From: Clostridiales bacterium
Lineage (GTDB): Bacteria; Bacillota; Clostridia; Oscillospirales; Butyricicoccaceae
Assembly (NCBI GenBank): GCA_004555915.1
Contig: SFJM01000058.1
Span: 1 to 8,364 of the forward strand
Direction: 5' to 3'
Length of the DNA: 8,364 nucleotides
This document shows, piece by piece, positions 1-6,979 of this stretch. The position numbers were made by a program, and so were the translations under genes. Below the pieces are notes generated by a model that saw only the letters and a list, made by a program, of their open reading frames with translations, had not been told where the DNA came from and did no database searches. How positions within the stretch are numbered: the first letter of the stretch is position 1; the number at the start of each line of letters is the position of its first letter.

Positions 1-118
1 ATACCATATCTTGTAGTTCTATACCATTCTTTCCTCTAGTTTTCGGACAGTCTGCAAGTCAATTCCGAGAAATAAAATTGACAAAGATGTGCCTTTAGAA
101 CCTGTTTATTTGTGACAA
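1..118. other. AT-rich non-coding end of the window, downstream of the methyltransferase
   Basis: I see no supportable gene here. GC is about 35%, well below the neighbouring coding DNA. ATACCAT occurs twice, at 1-7 and 21-27, exactly 20 bases apart. No convincing terminator hairpin follows the methyltransferase stop. In these phages the large terminase would normally follow closely, so this stretch may mark an inserted or regulatory segment. Confidence 0.5.
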
Positions 119-1375
119 TCAGGAGGTTTTTTCGACTTGTGCAGCAATCTCAGCATAGGAGTAAGTCTGTCCCTCACGAATAACAGAAATGCCATCACTG
201 GAGCCAATCTGTTCGTGATACCGATTGACAATGACATCACAGTATTTTTCATCCAGTTCAATGGTGTGGCAGATGCGTCCGGTCTGTTCACAGGCAATCA
301 GTGTGGAACCACTGCCTCCGAACGGGTCGAGGACGATGCAGTTAATCATGCTGGAATTCATAATGGGATACGCGATGAGCGGAACGGGCTTCATGGTTGG
401 GTGGTCGCTATTTTTCTTTGGCTTATCAAATTCCCAGATGGTAGTCTCCTTGCGGCCTGCATACCACTGATGTTTTCCGGATTTCTTCCAGCCGAACAGG
501 CAAGGCTCATGCTGCCACTGATAAGGGCTACGGCCCAGCACCAGCGACTGTTTTTTCCAGATGCAAGTGCCGGAAAGATAAAACCCAGCATCAGAGAAGG
601 CCTTACGGAAATTCAGCCCTTCAGTGTCCGCGTGGAACACATAGATGCTGGCGTCATCTGCCATTGTATGTTCCATCTGTGTGAAAGCGTCCAGCAGGAA
701 CTGGTAGAAGGCATCGTCTGCCATGTTGTCGTTCCTGATTTTTCCGGCGCTGCCCTGATAGTTGACATTGTACGGCGGATCGGTCACTACCAGATTGGCT
801 TTTTTGCCATTCATCAGAAGATCATAGCTTTCTGCCTTGGTACTGTCGCCGCAGAACAATCGATGGGAGCCAAGGCACCAGAGGTCACCGGTTTTGGAGA
901 AGGCCGGCTTTTTCAGTTCGGCCTTAACATCGAAGTCATCCTCCTTTACATGGTCTCTCACATTATCCCTGAAAAGATCTTCCAACTCTGCGCAATCAAA
1001 ACCCGTGAGAGCAACATTAAAATCCGCTGCCTCAAGGGATTCGATTTCCAGCTTTAACAGTTCTTCATCCCAGCCAGCATCCTGTGCAAATCGGTTGTCT
1101 GCAAGGATATAGGCCTTCTTCTGTGCTTCAGTCAGGTAGTCCACAAACACACAGGGAACTTCAGCAATGCCTTCTTCTTTTGCAGCCATCACACGACCAT
1201 GTCCAGCAATAATACCGTAATTGCAGTCAATAATAACCGGGTTGATGAAGCCAAACTCACGGAGACTGGAACGCAGCTTGGTAATCTGTGCTGCCGAGTG
1301 GGTTCGTGCATTGTTGACATATGGTACCAGCTTTTCCAAAGGTACCAGTTGCATTTCAGTCGTCGTTTTATTCAT
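119..1375 (-). CDS. ParB N-terminal domain fused to beta-class DNA methyltransferase
   Basis: This is a 418-residue adenine-N6 or cytosine-N4 DNA methyltransferase with a ParB/sulfiredoxin-like N-terminal domain. The ParB-like part covers roughly residues 8-135; it includes IIAGHGR at 55-61 and LADNRFAQDAGWDEE at 91-105, both typical of this phage fusion family. In the catalytic part, the DPPY motif lies at 199-202, HPTMKP at 325-330 and the S-adenosylmethionine-binding DPFGGSGST at 350-358. DPPY preceding FGGSGS is the beta-class order. Length and domains look complete. The ATG at 1375 lies two bases after the terS stop and has AAGGA about 8 bases upstream, so the two genes are probably co-transcribed and translationally coupled. 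No cognate restriction gene is visible, so the likely role is self-methylation of phage DNA against host restriction, or marking DNA for packaging or replication (inference). The target sequence cannot be predicted. Confidence 0.93.
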   Translation of the reverse strand: MNKTTTEMQLVPLEKLVPYVNNARTHSAAQITKLRSSLREFGFINPVIIDCNYGIIAGHGRVMAAKEEGIAEVPCVFVDYLTEAQKKAYILADNRFAQDAGWDEELLKLEIESLEAADFNVALTGFDCAELEDLFRDNVRDHVKEDDFDVKAELKKPAFSKTGDLWCLGSHRLFCGDSTKAESYDLLMNGKKANLVVTDPPYNVNYQGSAGKIRNDNMADDAFYQFLLDAFTQMEHTMADDASIYVFHADTEGLNFRKAFSDAGFYLSGTCIWKKQSLVLGRSPYQWQHEPCLFGWKKSGKHQWYAGRKETTIWEFDKPKKNSDHPTMKPVPLIAYPIMNSSMINCIVLDPFGGSGSTLIACEQTGRICHTIELDEKYCDVIVNRYHEQIGSSDGISVIREGQTYSYAEIAAQVEKTS

Positions 1376-1377
1376 AA

Positions 1378-1932
1378 TCAGGTTCCTTTCCGTGCCCGGA
1401 GCAGTCTCTCCATGACATCATCCTGTGGAGTAACACCAGTGTATTCGCTGGCACAATTTTCTTTAACGATTTGATAGATTTCCATCCAGAGCCGATTGGT
1501 TTGGCTCATGAAGTTCTGGCTCATCGCCACATAGGGCGACTGGATTGCATTGCCTGTGGTCGGATGTTTGGCAAGGAAGCCAAACTCGGTAATCGCTTCT
1601 TCACACTGTATCCATCGTGCCACACTCATGGCGTAGCGCTCCAGCAACTGCGGCGATACCAGCGATGCGCATTTGCGCTCCGCCAGCCACTCCCATGTTG
1701 CTTTGTAGACTTCCTCGGCCACCAGCGGCTTTCCGTCCTTCTGGGTAGCAGAGAGCATTTTAGATGGTTTGGGCATCGGCTGACCTTCTAAATCGGCTGC
1801 GTTATGATCGAAGTCAATGACAGTCAACGTTCGCTTGCCCAGATTTCCCTCAGCAATCTTGTCAGCTAAGGGCTTCTTCTTGGCTCCAGCACCTATCCGA
1901 GCGCCACCACGGTTAGTTCCGTCCTTAGCCAT
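1378..1932 (-). CDS. terS: Phage terminase small subunit, P27 family
   Basis: This 184-residue protein resembles P27-type small terminase subunits, which recognise phage DNA and hand it to the large subunit for cutting and head filling. The N-terminus has the usual basic, glycine-rich stretch (RGGARIGAGAKKKP, residues 8-21), followed by AEGNLGKR near 27-34. The helical middle holds YVAMSQN and the SQTNRLWMEIYQI segment (134-155), and the tail has a basic RLLRARKGT. The ATG at 1932 is supported by a perfect AAGGAGGT ribosome binding site at 1942-1949. That site lies partly in a small CCACC/GGTGG stem, so initiation could be modulated. An HNH endonuclease gene lies 118 bases upstream, the usual phage partner. 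The large subunit would be expected downstream, but the methyltransferase occupies that place. Confidence 0.9.
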   Translation of the reverse strand: MAKDGTNRGGARIGAGAKKKPLADKIAEGNLGKRTLTVIDFDHNAADLEGQPMPKPSKMLSATQKDGKPLVAEEVYKATWEWLAERKCASLVSPQLLERYAMSVARWIQCEEAITEFGFLAKHPTTGNAIQSPYVAMSQNFMSQTNRLWMEIYQIVKENCASEYTGVTPQDDVMERLLRARKGT

Positions 1933-1939
1933 TCTCTAT

Positions 1940-1954
1940 CCACCTCCTTGGTGG
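1940..1954 (-). promoter_or_regulatory. Hairpin overlapping the terS ribosome binding site
   Basis: On the minus strand CCACC and GGTGG can pair over a five-base AAGGA loop. The AAGGAGGT Shine-Dalgarno sequence (1942-1949) spans the loop and the 3' arm. The five-pair stem could partly hide the site when the RNA is free. Whether it regulates translation is inference. Confidence 0.35.
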
Positions 1955-2050
1955 GCCTTATATACCCCGTTTGAAACCGCGAATTTGTGCGCGAAACCCC
2001 ACGCCCGTTCCCCGGTGGGAAGGCCGCAGAGATTTGACCCGCCCCTGGGG
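1955..2050 (-). other. G+C-rich gap between HNH gene and terS; candidate cos/packaging region
   Basis: There is no gene here. Read on the minus strand, the gap begins with a CCCC-A-GGGG palindrome (2042-2050). It continues with a CCCAC/GTGGG stem around a G-rich loop (about 2000-2019), then a pair of CGCG boxes with related GGTTTC sequences (about 1970-1997), and a short TATATAAGG stretch before the terS ribosome binding site. In many cohesive-end phages of Bacillota the cos site lies beside the terminase genes with an HNH gene adjacent. Assigning cos here is inference from position and dyad content; no nick site can be identified by eye. Confidence 0.35.
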
Positions 2051-2410
2051 TCAGTGATTGTGCCATCTGTCACCGCGCTCCGCATGGATTCTGGCATGGC
2101 ACGGCTTGCAGAGGGCAATCAGATTCTCCCGTGCGTGTGTACCGCCTTCGGACAGCGGTTTGATGTGGTGAATCTCCTCCGTCTTGACATAGCGGCCTTC
2201 CTTCAGACACAGTTCGCACAGCGGATGGGCGGCGGCATAGCTGTCGCGGATGCGCTTCCAGGCTCGACCATACCGGCGCTTGGTTTCCGGGTCGCGACCA
2301 TATCTTTCATACCGTTTGGCTTCCAGCTTGGCGTGTTCCTCACAAAATCTGCCGTCTGTCAACTTGGGACAGCCTGGGTAGGAGCAGGGGCGCTTTGGTT
2401 TTCTTGGCAT
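2051..2410 (-). CDS. Phage HNH endonuclease (packaging-associated)
   Basis: This 119-residue HNH nuclease is of the type found next to phage terminases, where HNH proteins such as HK97 gp74 assist terminase cutting of concatemers. An N-terminal putative zinc knuckle uses C9, C14, C23 and H26. A second CxxC pair (C65, C68) and another (C101, C104) frame the HNH fold, as is usual for these zinc-bound enzymes. The catalytic signature is EIHHIKPLSEGG (79-90), followed by N96 and by H105/H109 in the LCKPCHARIH block. The ATG at 2410 is chosen because GGAGGTGAACAG lies directly upstream. The open frame continues upstream to 2566 but that extension crosses a terminator-like hairpin and lacks family similarity. 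Its place between the regulator and terS makes it the first late-type gene here. Confidence 0.9.
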   Translation of the reverse strand: MPRKPKRPCSYPGCPKLTDGRFCEEHAKLEAKRYERYGRDPETKRRYGRAWKRIRDSYAAAHPLCELCLKEGRYVKTEEIHHIKPLSEGGTHARENLIALCKPCHARIHAERGDRWHNH

Positions 2411-2433
2411 CTGTTCACCTCCATCCGGGCATG

Positions 2434-2465
2434 AGAAAAGCCCCACGGGATTGCTCCCATGAGGC
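2434..2465 (-). terminator. Intrinsic terminator-like hairpin before the HNH gene
   Basis: On the minus strand GCCTCATGGGA (2465-2455) pairs with TCCCGTGGGGC (2450-2440) over a GCAA tetraloop. All eleven pairs form, two of them G-U, and TTTTC follows. This is a good Rho-independent terminator shape. It lies between the regulator gene and the HNH gene, only 25 bases before the HNH start codon, so it may act as an attenuator rather than a plain end of the operon. Confidence 0.7.
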
Positions 2466-2537
2466 CCGGCCCATGTATCATTTTCGCTTTTCGCTATTGT
2501 AATAATATCATAAGAAGCGGCTGTATTACTATGGACG

Positions 2538-2954
2538 TTACTGTACACCTTCCGGTACAACCACACAGGCCAGCGCCTTTTTGTGGAGCTTGAAGATGTT
2601 GTCGATGCCGTAGTTCATGTCTACCGCAATCTGCTCCCAGTGCAGGAAGCAGAGGTAGCGCTTCTCCAGAAGAGTCTGATATTCGGGATTATCCACAGCC
2701 TTGACGACCGTCATGATTTCTCGCTTCAGATCCACCAACGCATCAATGTCCCGGTTGATCTCCGCCTGCAGGTCAATGATCTTATCGATGGTGTCTGCCA
2801 TCGGAGAGGTTGACCGGCTGGGATTATGGGGCATCCCGGAGATGGTGGTGGTGCATTTGGTAGCGAGGTCATTCAGGGACGCGACCTGTTCAATCTTGCT
2901 GTCGATCCGCTGGTCCAGCCGGTAGGCCTGACTCAGGTATTCCTTTGCCGTCAT
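2538..2954 (-). CDS. DUF1492-type phage regulator with sigma-region-4-like HTH
   Basis: This 138-residue protein matches the pattern of DUF1492 / ArpU-like phage regulators. The N-terminus MTAKEYLSQAYRLDQRI begins a long helical, probably coiled-coil part (about residues 1-85) with the PHNPSRS segment near 42-48. A C-terminal helix-turn-helix follows, with VDNPEYQTLLEKRYL then WEQIAVDMNYGIDNIFKLHKKAL (about 87-128), resembling sigma factor region 4. Such proteins are thought to control phage late transcription. The start ATG overlaps the stop of the SNF2 helicase gene by four bases (2951-2954), the usual sign of coupling. It is the last gene before the terminator-like hairpin and the packaging genes, consistent with an early-to-late switch (inference). 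The family's molecular mechanism is not settled. Confidence 0.85.
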   Translation of the reverse strand: MTAKEYLSQAYRLDQRIDSKIEQVASLNDLATKCTTTISGMPHNPSRSTSPMADTIDKIIDLQAEINRDIDALVDLKREIMTVVKAVDNPEYQTLLEKRYLCFLHWEQIAVDMNYGIDNIFKLHKKALACVVVPEGVQ

Positions 2955-4303
2955 CTCTGCACCTCCAGTTCTGCCTTGACTGCATCAATCAGTCCGGACT
3001 GTATCTTTTCCTTGCTCTGCAGCGCCTTCAACACCCGGTTGTCGATGGTGCCGTCCGCGATGATGTGGTGAATGACCACCGTGTCCTTCTGTCCCTGTCT
3101 CCAGAGGCGGGCGTTGGTCTGCTGGTAAAGCTCCAGCGACCAGGTCAGCCCGAACCAGATGAGAGTGGAGCCGCCTGCCTGCAGATTGAGGCCGTGGCCA
3201 GCAGACGCAGGATGAATCACGGCCACCGGGATCTTGCCCGCGTTCCAGTCGCGGATATCTGCAGCGGTCTTGATTTCCCGGACGGTGAACCGCTGCTTTA
3301 TCCGCTCAAGGTCATGCTTGAACCAGTACGCCACCAGAACCGGTTTGCCATTAGCTCCTTCAATCAAATCCTCAAGGGCATCCAGCTTTCGGTCGTGAAT
3401 GTGGATTTGATTTTTGTCCTCATCGTAAATGGCGCCGTTTGCCATCTGCAGGAGCTTCCCGGACAGAGCCGCGGTATTGGCGACAGAAATATCGGTCTCC
3501 GGCAGCTGCAGCACCAGCGTTTGCTTCAGCTCCACATATCGCTCTCGCTCAGAATCAGAGAGCTCCACGGTGTAATTGTTCATCACCAGCTCCGGCAGCT
3601 TCAAATGGTCACCGGCCTTCATGGAAATCGTGATATCTGAAATCTGCTTATATATCTGCTCATCGGCACCGGGCAGGAGCCGGTAGGAGTAAATAATCTG
3701 TCCGTTCCGCTTATCCGGCATAAAGTAGGTGTTTCGATACACACCGATGAAGCGACCGAGGCGCTTGCCCATATCCAGCAGCTTGAACTCGGCCCACAGG
3801 TCCATCAGTCCGTTGGAGGACGGTGTACCGGTCAGGCCGATGATCCGACGGATGCCGGGCCGTACCTTCATCAGAGACTTGAAGCGCTTGGACTGGTGGT
3901 TCTTAAAGGACGAGAGCTCGTCGATCACCACGGTATCGAAGTCAAACCGGAAGCCGCTCTGTTCCACCAGCCACTGTACATTTTCGCGGTTGATGATGTA
4001 GAGGTCGGCGCTCCGGGAGAGGGCAGCCTTTCGCTCTGCCTCGGTTCCGACTACAACGGAATAGGTCAGCAGCTGCAGATGCTGCCATTTCTCAATTTCC
4101 GCAGGCCAGGTATCGCGGGCCACACGCAGCGGCGCGATGACCAGAACGCGGCGGGCCTCAAAGCTGTCAAACAGCAGGTCCATCATGGCGGTGAGGGTGA
4201 TGCTTGTCTTGCCGAGACCCATATCCAGCAGCACCGCCGCTACCGGATGGGTCTTGATATATTCGATTGCATAGCGCTGATAATCATGTGGCTCGTATTT
4301 CAT
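2951..4303 (-). CDS. SNF2-type DEAD/DEAH-box helicase
   Basis: This 450-residue superfamily 2 ATPase is of the compact SNF2-like type common in Bacillota phage replication modules. Visible motifs in order are HDYQRYAIEY (6-15, Q-like region), Walker A LDMGLGKT (26-33), IAPLRV (56-61, motif Ia), Walker B-like VIDELSSFK (126-134), LTGTPSSNG (157-165, motif III), HPASAGHGLNLQ (364-375, motif V) and QTNARLWRQGQ (395-405, motif VI). Both RecA-like lobes are therefore intact. The ATG at 4303 has GGAGGT about 7 bases upstream. It overlaps the end of the VRR-NUC gene by 20 bases, and its own stop overlaps the regulator start. The longer open frame to 4537 only reads through the VRR-NUC gene in another frame. 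A role in remodelling replication or recombination intermediates with the adjacent nuclease is inferred from context. Confidence 0.93.
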   Translation of the reverse strand: MKYEPHDYQRYAIEYIKTHPVAAVLLDMGLGKTSITLTAMMDLLFDSFEARRVLVIAPLRVARDTWPAEIEKWQHLQLLTYSVVVGTEAERKAALSRSADLYIINRENVQWLVEQSGFRFDFDTVVIDELSSFKNHQSKRFKSLMKVRPGIRRIIGLTGTPSSNGLMDLWAEFKLLDMGKRLGRFIGVYRNTYFMPDKRNGQIIYSYRLLPGADEQIYKQISDITISMKAGDHLKLPELVMNNYTVELSDSERERYVELKQTLVLQLPETDISVANTAALSGKLLQMANGAIYDEDKNQIHIHDRKLDALEDLIEGANGKPVLVAYWFKHDLERIKQRFTVREIKTAADIRDWNAGKIPVAVIHPASAGHGLNLQAGGSTLIWFGLTWSLELYQQTNARLWRQGQKDTVVIHHIIADGTIDNRVLKALQSKEKIQSGLIDAVKAELEVQR

Positions 4304-4565
4304 CAAGGATACCTCCAATCTGGCTGATGTCGTCCAGCACGTAAACGGCGAAGCCCAACTGCCGCAGCAGCCGGTGTCGGGCTTCCTGCAGAGGACGCGG
4401 CACCTTTCCAGGAGCCTTGACCTCCACAAACCCGATATGGCCACCGGGCAGCAGTACGATCCGATCCGGCATGCCATCAAATCCCGGGCTCGTGAATTTC
4501 GGTGCCAGACCGCCGGACTGCCTGACCGCATCAGCAAGGTGTTTTTCTATGATCTTTTCTCGCAT
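4284..4565 (-). CDS. VRR-NUC domain nuclease
   Basis: This small stand-alone VRR-NUC protein (93 residues from the preferred start) belongs to the PD-(D/E)XK nuclease superfamily, members of which cut branched or structured DNA. Counting from the upstream ATG at 4580, the catalytic pattern is GMPDR with D39, then VEVK with E53 and K55, followed by PRPLQ with Q65. SPGFDGMPDR and GFVEVKAPGK are classic for phage members. The ATG at 4565 is preferred because GGAGGAGG sits about 5-7 bases before it. The ATG at 4580 has no ribosome binding site and itself contains that purine-rich stretch, so it would add only five residues. It overlaps the helicase gene by 20 bases, and this nuclease-helicase pairing is common in such phages, suggesting joint work on replication intermediates. 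Confidence 0.92.
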   Translation of the reverse strand: MREKIIEKHLADAVRQSGGLAPKFTSPGFDGMPDRIVLLPGGHIGFVEVKAPGKVPRPLQEARHRLLRQLGFAVYVLDDISQIGGILDEIRAT

Positions 4566-4596
4566 AATTGCCTCCTCCATCAGGTCGTAATAGCCG

Positions 4597-4698
4597 GAGG
4601 GTTAACCTCGTGACACGTCATATCTAAAACTTTTCTTAGGCTTTATTTTTTAGTCCTAAGAGACTTTTTGTATATGACCTTAATCGAGGTTAACCCTC
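4597..4698. repeat. Nested inverted repeat in the AT-rich gap after the primase-helicase gene
   Basis: A perfect 14-base inverted repeat bounds this element, with left arm GAGGGTTAACCTCG at 4597-4610 and its reverse complement at 4685-4698. Each arm contains the 8-base palindrome GGTTAACC. Inside are further arms in register: GTCATAT (4617-4623) with ATATGAC (4672-4678), and TCTTAGG (4634-4640) with CCTAAGA (4655-4661). The whole could fold into one long interrupted hairpin. The 74 bases between the outer arms are about 28% GC, far below the flanking genes. The element lies 7 bases past the primase-helicase stop and 31 bases before the VRR-NUC start. It could be a replication origin, an RNA structure controlling the downstream genes, or a small palindromic element; no target-site duplication is visible. 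Confidence 0.7.
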
Positions 4699-4705
4699 AG
4701 CTGTA

Positions 4706-6979
4706 TCAGCTCAGGAAATTCTCAAAATCTCCATCGTCAACCTTCAGGCGCAAGCCCTTAAAGAAACGCTTGTTCTTTACCTTAATACGCTCAAAACCGG
4801 CATTCTCTAATGCAAAATAGAAGTCGGCGGTACTGCGGATATACTCGTTGGTGTCGGTACAGTAATTGCGATATGCCTGATACAGTGCAGAGGAGCTTTC
4901 TCTGTAGCTGCTGTCGGTCTCACACTTGTCCTCCATGAAGTGACCGAACCAATCGTTCTGGCTGCGGTATTCATCAATGGCCCTCTGCACGCACTCCGGC
5001 ACCGGGATATGGTAGTCCAGCTCAATGACCTTTTTGGCACCCTCGATGACCCACGCCAGAATGCTTTCACCGGCATTGTCATACAGGAACTCACTGTAAT
5101 TTTTGATGTCGCTCTTTCCGATGATCTTGGCATTGAACGGGATCACGATCAGGCGACGCCAGATGCCGTCATCGGATGCGCTGACGCGAGGAAGATGGTT
5201 GGTATACAGCACCAGCGTGTGGCAGGGCTTAAAAGAAAACGGGTCCTTGTACTTTTTCTCCGCAAAAACATCATCGGTGGAACAGAGCTGCTTGACAGTA
5301 GAATCGTTCAGACGAGCGCCTTCCTGCATCTCCGCTGCAATGAGCAAACGCTTGCCCTTGACCTCAGCCATTTCCGGTTTAATGTTTCGGCGGCACCCAA
5401 CCGTCAGCGTATCTGCGGAGATGTTGCCGGAGTAGAGCCCCAGCACACGGGAGATCGCATTCCAGAAGGTGGACTTACCGTTGCGGCCATCGCCGTAAGC
5501 GATTATCAGAGCCTCCACATATACCTTGCCGATAGCAGCCAGTCCGCAGATCATCTGAACATAGTCAATCAGCTCCTGATTGTTCTGGAAAATGAGATTT
5601 AAGCTGTCCAGCCAAATCTGCTGACCTTTCTGGCCCGGAGCTACGCTGGTAATCTTGGTGATGAAATCCTCCGGCGAGTGTTCTCTGGCACCGGCCATAC
5701 CCTTGCGCAGGTCGTAGGTCGCTTCGGGCGTACACAGGGCGAAGCAGTCAGCATCCAGATCACGCGGCGAAATCTCCAGCATTGGGTGGGATTCCTTCAG
5801 CGTGGAGGTGATGTACTTGGAGTCGCGGCGTTTAATCGCAAATGCCTGATATGCCTTTGCCGCCAGAAAATCCTGATAGGCAGCAAGCTGGTCGTCGTTC
5901 ATCAGTTGCTCGGCCTTGGACTTGGAGGTGCCGTCAAGGATAGTCTGCGCACCACAGTTTTTCATCTTCTCCAGCGCCGCCATCAAGTCATTGCTTGCTT
6001 CCCTCATCTGGCGGCGGGTCAGTTCGTGCGCGACCGCCTGTGCGCCCGGTTCGCTTTCCTGCCAGTAGTGATCAGAGTAGCGGATGAAGTGGGTGGCCGG
6101 AGAGTAGCGCAGCTCCTTGGAGAAATACTTCGCCAGCACCTCGGCCTGTCCGACATCGGAGTAGTCGCCGGGTTTATAGCTGGACGGATCGTTATAGACC
6201 TCCGGTGCCACATAGCCCTCCTGCTTGGAGAGCCTTGCATAAAAACGCTGGGCGCTGTGCCAGATGGTGGCAAGCTCGATATGATCCAGTGGCGGCTGAC
6301 ATTTTGCCGCTTCTTCTAAAAATGCCTGATAGGCTTTCTCGCTGTCACCGTATTTCTTGATGACCTTACCGGCGAAGCGGGACAGGGTCGCATTGCGGCT
6401 GCCTTCCGGGATAACGGAGTTGTCATACTGGCCCTGCGCCACATCCTCGTCGAAGATGTCCTCATCGAGATATTCGGTCAGATTCATGCGGCCCGGATAC
6501 AGAGCTACCTCCGTAGCAGCAGTGCCGAAGAAGAAACGAGCGGCATCCAGAGCTTGCGTATCGAAATACGGAAAGATAGAGTTGACCAGCTTTTTCATGT
6601 CACTATACAGAGTGGCATCTACAACATAGTCAATCGGAAACAGAACATGGAACTTCGGCCTTGCGGCTTTGCCGTTCTTCTCACGATTGTGGAAGCGGCT
6701 GTAATGGATGGCGAAGGTCACACCGGGAAAAGCCTGCATGACATCATCGGGAGTGACCCAATCCTCCGGCTTCTCGGAGTGGTCGTTGTCACAGTCCACG
6801 GGCAGGCAATCGCTGCCGATGAAGTTCTCGCCATTGCGATAGCTGTTCTTGTATTCGGCACAGACATAATCGTGACAGATAGCTGCCTTCAGACTGGCCT
6901 CGTCCAAGATGACATGTTTATGCGGATAGGAGCAGTTACCGGGATTGCCGGTGACCTCCGCGCTGTAGAGAGTAAACAT
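4706..6979 (-). CDS. Phage primase-helicase (AEP-type primase plus SF3 helicase)
   Basis: This 757-residue replication protein resembles P4-type/virulence-associated-E phage primase-helicases. The N-terminal part shows archaeo-eukaryotic-type primase signatures: LPVDCDND with D62 and D64 (motif I), KFHVLFP with H111 (motif II) and LDAARFFF with D145 (motif III). A helical PriCT-like linker covers about 190-250. The C-terminal superfamily 3 helicase has Walker A GDGRNGKST (496-504), Walker B-like RLLIAAEM with E550 (544-551), sensor LYTNHLP with N594 (591-597) and DGIWRRLIVIPF (604-615) with candidate arginine fingers. It would unwind the origin and lay primers for the phage polymerase. The ATG at 6979 overlaps the previous stop by one base and has AAGGAGGT about 9 bases upstream. 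No frameshift or missing motif was seen. Domain assignment by eye is firm for SF3 and good for the primase. Confidence 0.93.
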   Translation of the reverse strand: MFTLYSAEVTGNPGNCSYPHKHVILDEASLKAAICHDYVCAEYKNSYRNGENFIGSDCLPVDCDNDHSEKPEDWVTPDDVMQAFPGVTFAIHYSRFHNREKNGKAARPKFHVLFPIDYVVDATLYSDMKKLVNSIFPYFDTQALDAARFFFGTAATEVALYPGRMNLTEYLDEDIFDEDVAQGQYDNSVIPEGSRNATLSRFAGKVIKKYGDSEKAYQAFLEEAAKCQPPLDHIELATIWHSAQRFYARLSKQEGYVAPEVYNDPSSYKPGDYSDVGQAEVLAKYFSKELRYSPATHFIRYSDHYWQESEPGAQAVAHELTRRQMREASNDLMAALEKMKNCGAQTILDGTSKSKAEQLMNDDQLAAYQDFLAAKAYQAFAIKRRDSKYITSTLKESHPMLEISPRDLDADCFALCTPEATYDLRKGMAGAREHSPEDFITKITSVAPGQKGQQIWLDSLNLIFQNNQELIDYVQMICGLAAIGKVYVEALIIAYGDGRNGKSTFWNAISRVLGLYSGNISADTLTVGCRRNIKPEMAEVKGKRLLIAAEMQEGARLNDSTVKQLCSTDDVFAEKKYKDPFSFKPCHTLVLYTNHLPRVSASDDGIWRRLIVIPFNAKIIGKSDIKNYSEFLYDNAGESILAWVIEGAKKVIELDYHIPVPECVQRAIDEYRSQNDWFGHFMEDKCETDSSYRESSSALYQAYRNYCTDTNEYIRSTADFYFALENAGFERIKVKNKRFFKGLRLKVDDGDFENFLS

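Noticed and set aside
1..118. Small minus-strand open stretch reading toward the window edge
   Set aside because: A roughly 25-codon open stretch exists but has no start codon with a ribosome binding site and no recognisable sequence.
85..135. Terminator after the methyltransferase
   Set aside because: Only four- or five-pair stems (AACCT/AGGTT, CCTG/CAGG) form, without a following T-run.
137..1057. Long plus-strand open frame opposite the methyltransferase
   Set aside because: It is antisense to a gene with clear DPPY and FGGSGS motifs, has no recognisable domain, and all convincing genes lie on the minus strand.
2466..2537. Late promoter candidate with TATTAT-like box on the minus strand
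   Set aside because: The AT-rich stretch offers TATTAT near 2500, but no good -35 sequence at the proper distance, so it is not listed as a feature.
2411..2566. N-terminal extension of the HNH protein
   Set aside because: It spans the terminator-like hairpin and the regulator's 3' end; the ATG at 2410 follows GGAGGTGAACAG.
4304..4537. N-terminal extension of the SNF2 helicase
   Set aside because: The extension overlaps VRR-NUC coding in another frame and has no helicase character; the ATG at 4303 has a good ribosome binding site and begins the family-like sequence.
4597..4698. MITE or insertion sequence remnant as a firm call
   Set aside because: The inverted arms fit, but no target-site duplication is visible on either side and there is no second copy in the window, so it is listed only as a repeat.
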